Below are positions 1-6,221 of a stretch of DNA of 7,514 nt, piece after piece. The DNA is taken from NCBI GenBank assembly GCA_028718575.1, contig JAQULN010000136.1, forward strand, positions 1 through 7,514, written 5' to 3'. Within the stretch, counting starts at the first letter, position 1, and each line of letters starts with the position of its first letter. This DNA comes from Candidatus Krumholzibacteriia bacterium. Its GTDB lineage: Bacteria; Krumholzibacteriota; Krumholzibacteriia; LZORAL124-64-63. Under the pieces are notes generated by a model. That model made no database searches and was not told the origin of the DNA. It saw only the letters and a list, made by a program, of their open reading frames with translations. The translations under genes were made by a program, and so were the position numbers.

Positions 1-2090
1 CACTGGGCGCGCAGCGCGGCTTGCAGGTTCGACGCCAGCAACGATGCCGGCATGCCCTTGCCGCTGACATCGGCGATGATCAGGGCAAGTTTGCCGTCGC
101 TGCGCGGGATCACGTCGTAGTAGTCGCCCGACACCGTCTTGCTCGACAGGTTGACGGCATCGATCTGGATCCCCGGCAACTGCGGGATGGCAGCCGGCAG
201 CAAGCGACTCTGGATCGACCGCGCCAGGCGCATTTCCTCTTCGAGCGTCTGCTTGGCCAGTTCCTCCGCGTACAGGCGCGTGTTTTCTAGTTGCATGGCC
301 GTCTGCCGGGCGACGATCGAAAGGAGTCGGACCTCGTGCAATTGATACGTTTCGTCGCCCGGCAAGGCCGGTAAGGCGATCAGGCCGATGATGCGCCCGG
401 AGACGGCCAAGGGTACCAGCAGATTGACGCCGCCGGCGACGAGCCGGATTTGTTCGCGCTGGAAGGCGGCGATGGCCGGGGCGGAAGCCTCATCCTGGCG
501 GGCGGTCAGACGCCGCACCTCACGGGGATCGATCCACATAGGCTCCTGGCGCTCTTTGAGCGCCTGCAACGCCAGGGGCAGCTCGATTCGCAGAGCGTCG
601 CGACCCGAGCCTTCGCGGCCAAGCGAAGGCGCATCGCGGCGGCCCTCCGGCCAGGCGCGGCAAAACACCGTCGTCTCGGCGCCCGCCTGCGGCAGATAGA
701 ACGACAGTTCCTGCAGATTCAACGCGTGTTTCAGTTTGCGCCCGACATGGTCCAGCAAGGCTTGTTGCTGGAGCAGACCGGGAATCTCGCGGCTGAACTG
801 GTCCAAGAGCACCGCCAGCTTCGCGCGCGACTGGTACAGGCGATTCTCCAGGGCGTGTTGCGCCTGGTTGCGCACCGGCCAGAGCGCGGCGGCGGCGAAA
901 AGCGTCACGCCGACGGCGATCAGGGGGTTGTTCGACCCGACAACCGCGACCAGCCGGCTGCCGAGCCAGAGCACGGCGGCGGCCCAGCCGACGAGCAGCA
1001 GACCCGAGAGCGCGCCGAACAGCAGGCTGCGCTTGACCAGAAAATCGATCTGCAGCACCTGATAGCGGGCCACGCAGTAGCCGAAGCTCACGGGAATCGC
1101 GGCCAGAGGAACGACCCCCAGCTGGGCCAACTCGCTACGGGAATTGATCTCCGCAAGACCGACCTTGAAGACCAGGAACGGCACGACGGCGGCCAGCGTG
1201 CCCCAGGTCAAGATGCGCACGCGCTCGCGCAGCAACGGATCGCGGTAGCTGAGGTAACTGTGCAACAGGGCAATCAGCCCCGCGACGTAATAGAGGCCCA
1301 ACACGAGCCAGATCCCGGCGCCGATGTGGGCGCCGCGGTCGCCATAGAACTGGTCGTGCGTAAAGCGCGCGTAGAAGAACAACGGCGGCAGATAGAGCAA
1401 GGTCGCCAGCAGCGGGCGGCGCAAGAGCAGCAGCTTGCGCTCGGGAAACACGAGGAAGAACTGCAGGAACAGCGCCGGCAAGAAGAAGCGCGCGAAGGCG
1501 CCGCCGTTGCGCGACAAGATGTCGCCCCAGAAGTAGCTGGAGCGCTGCAGATCGGTCATGAAGTAGACGGCGAAGCAGAGACAGAGCGTAAAGAACAGCC
1601 GCGCCGGCCGATCGTTGGCGCTCTTGCAATACACCAGTCCCCCGATCAGCAGGTAGACCATCGCCAGCACGACGTTCAGCGCATAGGAGCGATCGGCGAC
1701 CCTGAACCCGGTCAGTGTCACCGGCAGGACGAGCTGCCGGCCGTCACGCTCGACCAGGAACGGCACCTCGCTGCCGGGTTGCTGCGCGCCCAGAATCTGG
1801 GCCGCGTGCCGGGGGGAGCGCACCAGTTGATTCGCGATGCCCGCGATGTTGTCGTATTTGCGCAAAGGTGTCGGCGGTGTGCCGCTCCGGGTCTGCACGT
1901 CCAAGACGGTCGGGACGGCGGAGCCGAGCAGCCAGACCGTGCCGTCATTGGGGCGCAGCTTAGTGGCGTCGATGGCGGCGAACACGCAGAAGGCCACGGT
2001 CGACAGGCCGATGACCAAGAAGACGGGACGCGCAAACAGCACGTTCCGGCAACGGGCGAAAGCACTGGCGTTGACGTTGACCGGTGGCAT
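1..2090 (-). CDS. Membrane-bound SpoIIE/RsbU-type PP2C phosphatase with PDZ-like, multi-span membrane and GAF regions (3' end outside window)
   Basis: Probable Mg/Mn-dependent serine/threonine phosphatase, of the kind that dephosphorylates anti-sigma-factor antagonists in partner switching; its actual substrate is unknown. The visible 696 codons run in this order. One membrane segment lies at residues 17-39. An exported region at about 45-131 looks PDZ-like (GSEVPFLVERDG). About eight or nine hydrophobic spans lie between 137 and 406. A GAF domain covers about 425-600, ending in a typical helix (VARQTAMQLENTRLYAEE). A short helical linker follows, then the start of PP2C from about 617, with RSIQSRLLP, SGDYYDV (metal ligand Asp656) and ADVSGKGMPA (Asp674). 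The PP2C C-terminal part is beyond the left edge. The ATG at 2090 has a weak GGA upstream but directly precedes the first membrane segment. The layout of membrane segment, PDZ-like region and membrane core resembles Bacillus ComP, with a phosphatase in place of the kinase. The phosphatase identity is firm; the PDZ call is tentative. Confidence 0.93.
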   Translation of the reverse strand, partial: MPPVNVNASAFARCRNVLFARPVFLVIGLSTVAFCVFAAIDATKLRPNDGTVWLLGSAVPTVLDVQTRSGTPPTPLRKYDNIAGIANQLVRSPRHAAQILGAQQPGSEVPFLVERDGRQLVLPVTLTGFRVADRSYALNVVLAMVYLLIGGLVYCKSANDRPARLFFTLCLCFAVYFMTDLQRSSYFWGDILSRNGGAFARFFLPALFLQFFLVFPERKLLLLRRPLLATLLYLPPLFFYARFTHDQFYGDRGAHIGAGIWLVLGLYYVAGLIALLHSYLSYRDPLLRERVRILTWGTLAAVVPFLVFKVGLAEINSRSELAQLGVVPLAAIPVSFGYCVARYQVLQIDFLVKRSLLFGALSGLLLVGWAAAVLWLGSRLVAVVGSNNPLIAVGVTLFAAAALWPVRNQAQHALENRLYQSRAKLAVLLDQFSREIPGLLQQQALLDHVGRKLKHALNLQELSFYLPQAGAETTVFCRAWPEGRRDAPSLGREGSGRDALRIELPLALQALKERQEPMWIDPREVRRLTARQDEASAPAIAAFQREQIRLVAGGVNLLVPLAVSGRIIGLIALPALPGDETYQLHEVRLLSIVARQTAMQLENTRLYAEELAKQTLEEEMRLARSIQSRLLPAAIPQLPGIQIDAVNLSSKTVSGDYYDVIPRSDGKLALIIADVSGKGMPASLLASNLQAALRAQ
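609..630. repeat. Perfect 8-bp inverted repeat inside the GAF-coding part of the phosphatase gene
   Basis: GCCTTCGC (609-616) and GCGAAGGC (623-630) are exact reverse complements separated by six bases. They encode about residues 487-494 (DAPSLGRE), a probable surface loop of the GAF domain. It may form an mRNA hairpin or may be chance in a GC-rich gene. Confidence 0.4.
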
Positions 2091-2152
2091 TGTTTTTCCG
2101 TCGGAATCCAGGCGCCGGACAGTTTACAAAAATCGGCGAACGCTGTTCCAGC

Positions 2153-2181
2153 AGGGTAAACCGGGAGTCTGCGTTGATCAA
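2153..2181 (-). promoter_or_regulatory. Candidate sigma70-type promoter for the phosphatase gene
   Basis: On the minus strand TTGATC (2176-2181) is followed after 17 bases by TACCCT (2153-2158). Transcription would begin near 2145 and give a leader of about 55 bases. The -10 box is a weak match, so this is suggestive only. If real, the phosphatase can be expressed separately from the CHAT gene upstream. Confidence 0.35.
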
Positions 2182-2316
2182 TCCCCGTCGGTACCGGACC
2201 TTGCCTGCGGAAGTGCGCTCGCTAAGACGCACGACCGCCCGGCGGGGTTGCACGGCGCAGCCGCAGGCCAAGTCGACAAACGAGTTTCAACGGGTGTGTG
2301 ATCGTCGACCGCTCGC

Positions 2317-3579
2317 TCAGAGATCGGCGAGCCGCACGCTTCCGTAGCCTTGCAGGCCGTAGGCCAGCCAGCCCGGGTGCTCTGCACCGAGGCGTTCCCG
2401 CAAGGCGAGCGCGGCCTGCCGATGGGCGCTGCCGCAATCGAGCCCGCTACCGAGCGCTTTGTAGAAAAGGGCCGCGAACAGGCGGGCCGGACGGCTGAAG
2501 ATCGGGATCGCGGTGCCGACGAAGGTCGATGAACCCGCCCGGCGGAACCGCTGGCCGAGCCACGCCAGGCTGCACCAGCTGTTGGAGAAGACGAGGGCCG
2601 GCAGTCCGCCGCCGCTGCCGAGCTGTTCGGGCAGGACTGGTCCGTCGTCGAGCAACCAGCCGGTGGTCGCGCGCGCGTCGCGACCGGTCGTCGAACCGCC
2701 GACGCTCTTGGCGGCGCCGCGGCGAGAGTGCGCGTGCACGGCCTGGTCGAGCGCTGTTTCGATGGGGTCGACCCCGAGGACTTCCATCTCGAGGCCGACC
2801 AGTTCGTCCACGGCGTCGGCGCCGGTCCGGCCAGCGGCGGCCATCAGCCCGGCGAGCCAGCGGTTCTCGCCGGCCTTGGAGATTTCCGGCGGTTGGCTGG
2901 TCGGCGCGGCGAAGTGCAGCGCCTGGTAGAGCATGGCGCGCGACGCCAGGAGCCCAGGGGTGACCGCGCCGGGGATGCGCAGGCGCGCAGCCGCGGGCAC
3001 CCGGATGTTCAGGGCGGAATCGATGCCGTCCGCCTCGCGGAACATCAACCGCCTGATCTCATCGCGCCCGTGGCCGGGCACGAAGAGGATCTCCGGACAC
3101 GTCCGCTCCCGCTGTTGCGGCGATGTGTCTTCGAAGAGCGCGTGACTGTACCGTTGCATCCAGGCGCGCGGCGGATCGATCTCCGGTACGCGCGAGCCGT
3201 GCTCGGCCGCGCAAATCGGCCCGGTCTCGAGCAAGTAAGCGACCCCGTTGTGCAGCAGATGCCAAGGCAGGCCTACCCACTGATCGGCGGCCAGTACGTG
3301 GTAACCGATCCGCGTGTCTGCGTCAAGGTCGCCGCAAGGCGGTGTTGCGGAGCCGTCGCGAGCCGAGTCGGGCCGGAACGCGCCTGCATCGGCGGCGGTG
3401 ACGGCTTGAAAGAGTTCGCGACCGATCCGTTCGACATGCTGGGCGACCGCGGGCGTGTCCAGACCGAAACGTTCCTGGACTTGCGGTGTCTCTTCGCTCA
3501 AGGCGTGGGCCTCGGCCAGGCGGCGGTCAGTTTCCTGGCAGCCACCCGGTGCGGGTAGGGCGATATCGATCCAGCGCAT
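2317..3579 (-). CDS. CHAT-domain (caspase-like fold) protein with an altered catalytic dyad
   Basis: A 420-residue soluble protein with no signal peptide or membrane span. CHAT hallmarks run from about residue 90 to the end: DQWVGLPWHLL near 99-109 (the family LPWE-L step), a strand at PEILFVPGHG (162-171), LHFAAPT at 221-227, PALVFSNSWCS (327-337), a GxxxFVGTAIPI step at 349-360, FAALFYKALGSG (368-379) and a closing W..Y.L.GYG at 404-413. CHAT proteases use a His in an HxxGHG-like motif and a Cys in a strand-end NAC/NSC motif. Here Pro226 replaces the expected His and the Cys (336) sits one position late, so proteolysis is doubtful. Residues about 236-307 form an insertion-like stretch of low conservation. 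The start ATG has a strong GGGAGG (3585-3590) five to six bases upstream. It lies between tRNA-Leu and the phosphatase gene on the same strand. The fold call is good; the biological role is unknown. Confidence 0.8.
   Translation of the reverse strand: MRWIDIALPAPGGCQETDRRLAEAHALSEETPQVQERFGLDTPAVAQHVERIGRELFQAVTAADAGAFRPDSARDGSATPPCGDLDADTRIGYHVLAADQWVGLPWHLLHNGVAYLLETGPICAAEHGSRVPEIDPPRAWMQRYSHALFEDTSPQQRERTCPEILFVPGHGRDEIRRLMFREADGIDSALNIRVPAAARLRIPGAVTPGLLASRAMLYQALHFAAPTSQPPEISKAGENRWLAGLMAAAGRTGADAVDELVGLEMEVLGVDPIETALDQAVHAHSRRGAAKSVGGSTTGRDARATTGWLLDDGPVLPEQLGSGGGLPALVFSNSWCSLAWLGQRFRRAGSSTFVGTAIPIFSRPARLFAALFYKALGSGLDCGSAHRQAALALRERLGAEHPGWLAYGLQGYGSVRLADL
2665..2685. repeat. GC-rich palindrome inside the CHAT gene, read as GRDARATT
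   Basis: GGTCGCG (2665-2671) and CGCGACC (2679-2685) are exact reverse complements around a seven-base loop. On the minus strand they encode the GRDARAT segment at residues 299-305, in the poorly conserved stretch between the two active-site motifs. From memory, GRDARAT/GQDARAT-like strings are frequent in-frame readings of dispersed palindromic repeats in several GC-rich phyla. Membership of such a family is inference. Confidence 0.4.
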
Positions 3580-3607
3580 TCGGGCCTCCCGGTCCGGCTC
3601 GGCCGTG

Positions 3608-3632
3608 GCGGGCGGGTCGCGTCGACGCCCGC
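3608..3632. repeat. GC-rich inverted repeat in the CHAT gene leader
   Basis: GCGGGCG (3608-3614) and CGCCCGC (3626-3632) are reverse complements around an 11-base centre. An alternative inner stem is GTCG/CGAC. On the minus strand it lies about 18 bases upstream of the Shine-Dalgarno sequence of the CHAT gene. No T-run follows, so it is not a standard intrinsic terminator. It could shape the leader of a tRNA-CHAT read-through transcript. Confidence 0.35.
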
Positions 3633-3779
3633 GGCGGTCGTTGTCCGAACCAGTAAGCAGGAGCCGTGCCGGACGGGGTCCGCACCGGAACGCTCAACCC
3701 GCGCCGAACGTCCAAGCGTCTGGGCGCTAAAATAATGGGCGCAGGGGTTGCGAGGTTTGGGAGGCTCGGCGGCGAGTCA

Positions 3780-3866
3780 TGGTGCCCAGGGGGAGACTCG
3801 AACTCCCACGAGGAATCCCCCACTACGACCTGAACGTAGCGCGTCTACCAGTTCCGCCACCTGGGC
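3780..3866 (-). tRNA. tRNA-Leu (anticodon CAG), CCA end encoded
   Basis: A complete class II tRNA that reads the CUG codon. The acceptor stem GCCCAGG pairs with CCTGGGC, followed by discriminator A and a genomically encoded CCA (3780-3782). The D-arm contains the usual GGTAGACGC. The anticodon stem CTACG/CGTAG holds the loop TTCAGGT, with CAG at 3830-3832. A long variable arm (GGGG/CCTC) and a T-arm GGGAG-TTCGAGT-CTCCC follow. The encoded CCA means maturation does not require nucleotidyltransferase addition. No integrase gene or duplicated tRNA 3' end is visible, so it does not look like an occupied attachment site. Confidence 0.97.
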
Positions 3867-3906
3867 ACCGAATCCACCGGATCAGCGGCATTGACTGCGG
3901 GAACCC

Positions 3907-3935
3907 AACTTAGCCCGCTCCTTGCAGACTGTCAA
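3907..3935 (-). promoter_or_regulatory. Near-consensus sigma70-type promoter of tRNA-Leu
   Basis: On the minus strand a perfect TTGACA (3930-3935) is followed after exactly 17 bases by TAAGTT (3907-3912). The predicted start is near 3900, about 34 bases before the mature tRNA 5' end. That fits a short leader removed by RNase P. It is the best promoter match in the window. Confidence 0.75.
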
Positions 3936-3981
3936 CCGCGTATTGGTGCGCCCGGCGGGAACCGAGATCTTGTGGTCGGCC

Positions 3982-4010
3982 TTGAGACCCGGTCCCGAGC
4001 GTGCTAGCTT
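3982..4010 (+). promoter_or_regulatory. Candidate sigma70-type promoter of smpB
   Basis: TTGAGA (3982-3987) is followed after 17 bases by TAGCTT (4005-4010). The expected start near 4017 gives a leader of about 26 bases before the smpB ATG. It lies back to back with the tRNA-Leu promoter, with 46 bases between the two -35 boxes. It probably drives the whole smpB-murI operon. Confidence 0.5.
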
Positions 4011-4042
4011 CGGCGCCGCACAGCATCTCGAACCGAGGAACC

Positions 4043-4516
4043 ATGACTGCCCGCAAGACGCCGCCCGGCATCAAACTCATCGGCCAGAACCGTAAAGCGC
4101 GCCATGAGTACGAGATCCTGCAAACGCTGGAAGCGGGCATCGTGCTGGTGGGCACCGAGGTCAAGGCCTTACGCAGCGGCCGCGTCAACCTCGGCGACAG
4201 TTTCGCGGAGATCAAGGGTGGCGAAATCTGGCTCGTCAAGCTGCATATCGGCCCCTATGATATGGGCAACCGTATGAACCACGAGCCGTTTCGACCCCGC
4301 AAACTGCTTCTGAGCCGCCGCGAGATCCGCAAGCTCGAGCCGCGGTTGGCGGAGGGAGGCAAGACCCTGATCCCGCTGAAGATCTACTTCAAACACGGGC
4401 TGGTGAAGGTCGAGATCGCGCTGGCGCGGGGCAAGAAGCTGTACGACAAGCGCGACGACAAGGCGAAGCGGGACGCCGAACGCCAGATGGCGAAGATCAC
4501 GGGCCGGCGCGGTTGA
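4043..4516 (+). CDS. smpB: SsrA-binding protein SmpB
   Basis: SmpB binds the tRNA-like domain of tmRNA and places it in the A site of stalled ribosomes, where the stalled peptide is tagged and the ribosome released. At 157 residues it is of usual length. Recognisable family blocks are NRKARHEY (16-23), EAGIVLVGTEVKALRSGR (30-47), the GPYDMGNRMNHEP segment followed by RPRKLLLSRREI, IPLKIYF, and the lysine/arginine-rich tail starting GKKLYDKR (130-137). That tail probes the empty mRNA channel. The ATG at 4043 was chosen over an upstream in-frame ATG at 4001 because conservation begins here and GAGGAA (4035-4040) precedes it. The upstream ATG also falls within the candidate promoter. It is the first gene of the rightward operon. 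No ssrA gene is visible in the window. Confidence 0.97.
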   Translation: MTARKTPPGIKLIGQNRKARHEYEILQTLEAGIVLVGTEVKALRSGRVNLGDSFAEIKGGEIWLVKLHIGPYDMGNRMNHEPFRPRKLLLSRREIRKLEPRLAEGGKTLIPLKIYFKHGLVKVEIALARGKKLYDKRDDKAKRDAERQMAKITGRRG

Positions 4517-4533
4517 CCAAGCCCGGTCCCGGA

Positions 4534-4549
4534 CGGCGGTTCGCCGCCG
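4534..4549 (+). repeat. Intercistronic GC hairpin between smpB and the amidase gene
   Basis: CGGCGG (4534-4539) pairs with CCGCCG (4544-4549) across a TTCG loop, in the 58-base gap after the smpB stop. No T-tract follows, so it does not look like a Rho-independent terminator. It could stabilise or process the upstream message, or partly separate smpB expression from the murein genes. Confidence 0.45.
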
Positions 4550-4574
4550 GCGCCGGCTGCGGCGAAGGAGAAAC

Positions 4575-6221
4575 ATGGGTTCGGAGCACGGAGGCCGATG
4601 GCCGCGGCGGGTCGGGCTAGGGCGGCAAACATTGCCGGTTCTGCTGGTCACAGTGGTCGGGCTGAGCCTGGCGTCGCCGGCAGTGCTGGCGCAGGCGCCG
4701 CCGCCAGCGGCTGGTCAACCGGACGACCCCCTGAGTTGGCGCCGGCTCGATCCAGCGGCCGCGAACGAGACGGTGGCCGTGGAGGACCGCACGCTGGGAC
4801 GCACAAAGACCGTCGCGGGCCGCCGGTTGCTGGTCGATTCGCAGGAGATCTACGTGCGGTCGGCGGTAGCGGCGGAGTTGCTGCAGGCGAGCCGGCTATG
4901 GCAGGCGGTCAGCCGCCGCCTGACTCTACGGGTTGGCGAGCGCGATTTCCGCTTCGTCGACGGCAGCCGTCTGGTCGCGTCGGATCAACGCGAAATGTTG
5001 CTGCCGGTGCCGGTCCTCTACACCGATGGGGACATCTGGCTGCCGATGGTGTGCCTGACGGCGGTACTAGGTCCGGAGGCCGGCCTGTTCGTGCGCTGGC
5101 AGGCGGAAGAGCGGCGGCTCGTGCTGGGCCAGACCGAGGTCAACGTCACCGAACTGCAGATCCAGGAGCTGACGCGGGCGACCAGTGTGCAGCTGGTCTG
5201 TCGCGAGCCGCTGAGCTTCCGCGCCAGCAGCCCCGAGGCCGGGCTGATCGAGTTGAAACTCTACGGCGGCCAAGCCGATCTGGCGCGGATCCGTCAGGAC
5301 ACGCCCCGCGGCCTGGTCCAGTCGGTCCGCGCGACGCAGCGCGAGGGGCACTCGGTGGTGGCGGTCCGGGTGAACGAACTGGTGACGCGCTACCGGACGC
5401 ACACGGAGCAGGACGGGCGTCACATCGTGCTCGTGCTGGAGGAGGAGCAGGTGACGGCGCTGCCGGAACCGGTGCCGCGCGGCCCGGCGGAGATCGCGGT
5501 GACGATCGGCCCCGTGGATGTGACGCGCCGGCTCGCGATCCGCACCGTGGTGATCGATCCCGGTCACGGCGGTTCCGATCCCGGGGTGGCCGGAGTGGGC
5601 GGTCTGCTGGAGAAGGATATCAACCTGGAGGTGGGCTTGCGGTTGGCGGAGTACTTGCGCCAGCAGGGTCTGCAAGTCGTGCTGACCCGGCAGGATGACC
5701 GCCACTTGGGCCTGGCCGAACGCGCTGAGATCGCCAACACTGCCGGCGGCGATCTGTTCATCTCGCTGCACTGCAACGCGTGGTACAACGGCGCCGCGCG
5801 CGGGCTGGAAACGTACTTTCTCTCGCCGGCCAAGAGCGACTGGAGCCAGAGCGTCGAGGCGCTGGAGAACCGCGATCATACGGCCGCGGACGATGTCGAG
5901 TTCATCGTCTGGGATCTCGTGCAGAACCGGTACATTTCCGCGAGCAGCGACCTGGCCGAGGTCATCCAGGCCGAGGTGAGCCACGCCCTGGGCCTGCCCG
6001 ACCGCGGTGTGCGGCAAGCCGGGTTCCGGGTTCTGGTCGGCGCCTGGATGCCGGCTGTGCTGATCGAAATGGGATTCTTGACCCATCCCGACGAAGCGCG
6101 CCAGTTGCGGAACGATCGCTACCAGCGCGCTTTGGCGCGGGCGGTCGGCGACGCGATTTTGACCTACCGCGCGCAGGTGGAGCGCCGCGTCGCGGGGATG
6201 ACGGCGGAGGACCAGCGATGA
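4575..6221 (+). CDS. Exported N-acetylmuramoyl-L-alanine amidase (Amidase_3) with CuAO-like and AMIN-type N-terminal regions
   Basis: A zinc hydrolase that cuts the bond between N-acetylmuramic acid and L-alanine in peptidoglycan, acting outside the cytoplasmic membrane, typically in daughter-cell separation. The 548 residues begin with a signal peptide: RR, a hydrophobic core (19-35) and cleavage near AVLA-QA at about 39-40. A region like the copper amine oxidase N-terminal fold (about 82-186, no metal role implied) and an AMIN-like targeting domain (about 190-292) follow. The catalytic domain spans about 322-535. Expected zinc ligands are His331 (IDPGHGG), Glu346 (LLEKDIN) and His399 (ISLHCNA), and the catalytic Glu is 498 (AVLIEMGFLTHP). 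All are present, so it should be active. AAGGAG (4565-4570) precedes the ATG. It follows smpB by 58 bases and its TGA overlaps the next ATG. It resembles AmiA/B/C, but the N-terminal CuAO-like part differs from E. coli AmiC, so I assign no symbol. Confidence 0.95.
   Translation: MGSEHGGRWPRRVGLGRQTLPVLLVTVVGLSLASPAVLAQAPPPAAGQPDDPLSWRRLDPAAANETVAVEDRTLGRTKTVAGRRLLVDSQEIYVRSAVAAELLQASRLWQAVSRRLTLRVGERDFRFVDGSRLVASDQREMLLPVPVLYTDGDIWLPMVCLTAVLGPEAGLFVRWQAEERRLVLGQTEVNVTELQIQELTRATSVQLVCREPLSFRASSPEAGLIELKLYGGQADLARIRQDTPRGLVQSVRATQREGHSVVAVRVNELVTRYRTHTEQDGRHIVLVLEEEQVTALPEPVPRGPAEIAVTIGPVDVTRRLAIRTVVIDPGHGGSDPGVAGVGGLLEKDINLEVGLRLAEYLRQQGLQVVLTRQDDRHLGLAERAEIANTAGGDLFISLHCNAWYNGAARGLETYFLSPAKSDWSQSVEALENRDHTAADDVEFIVWDLVQNRYISASSDLAEVIQAEVSHALGLPDRGVRQAGFRVLVGAWMPAVLIEMGFLTHPDEARQLRNDRYQRALARAVGDAILTYRAQVERRVAGMTAEDQR

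Noticed and set aside
450..2159. A 569-codon open frame on the plus strand, rich in Q, R, E and A.
   Set aside because: The opposite strand encodes a clear membrane phosphatase over the same bases; the composition is that of an antisense shadow in GC-rich DNA and no domain is recognisable.
595..2685. The 11-mer GCGTCGCGACC occurs at 595-605 and 2675-2685, next to or inside hairpins in both left-block genes.
   Set aside because: Several shared 11-mers are expected by chance in 7.5 kb of GC-rich DNA, so it is not evidence for a repeat family without a genome search.
2728..3558. A 276-codon plus-strand open frame opposite the CHAT gene.
   Set aside because: No recognisable motif or Shine-Dalgarno sequence; the minus-strand frame has fold signatures and a strong ribosome binding site.
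3721..3742. AT-rich island flanked by two GGGCGC copies, considered as a promoter or terminator.
   Set aside because: No -35 partner at the right distance on either strand, and the flanks are direct rather than inverted repeats apart from the self-complementary GCGC.
3527..3823. A 98-codon minus-strand open frame starting MGDSSWEFESPPGHH.
   Set aside because: Its start lies inside the tRNA-Leu gene; this peptide is a typical spurious translation of a tRNA.
3780..3866. tRNA-Leu as an integration site for a mobile element.
   Set aside because: No integrase, no duplicated tRNA 3' segment in the window, and flanking genes match in composition.
4001..4042. An earlier in-frame ATG that would add 14 residues to SmpB.
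   Set aside because: No homology to SmpB in the extra residues, no ribosome binding site, and it overlaps the candidate -10 box.
5067..6086. A 339-codon minus-strand open frame opposite the amidase gene.
   Set aside because: It lies entirely within the amidase coding region, whose catalytic motifs are unmistakable; the sequence is low-complexity H, R and Q.
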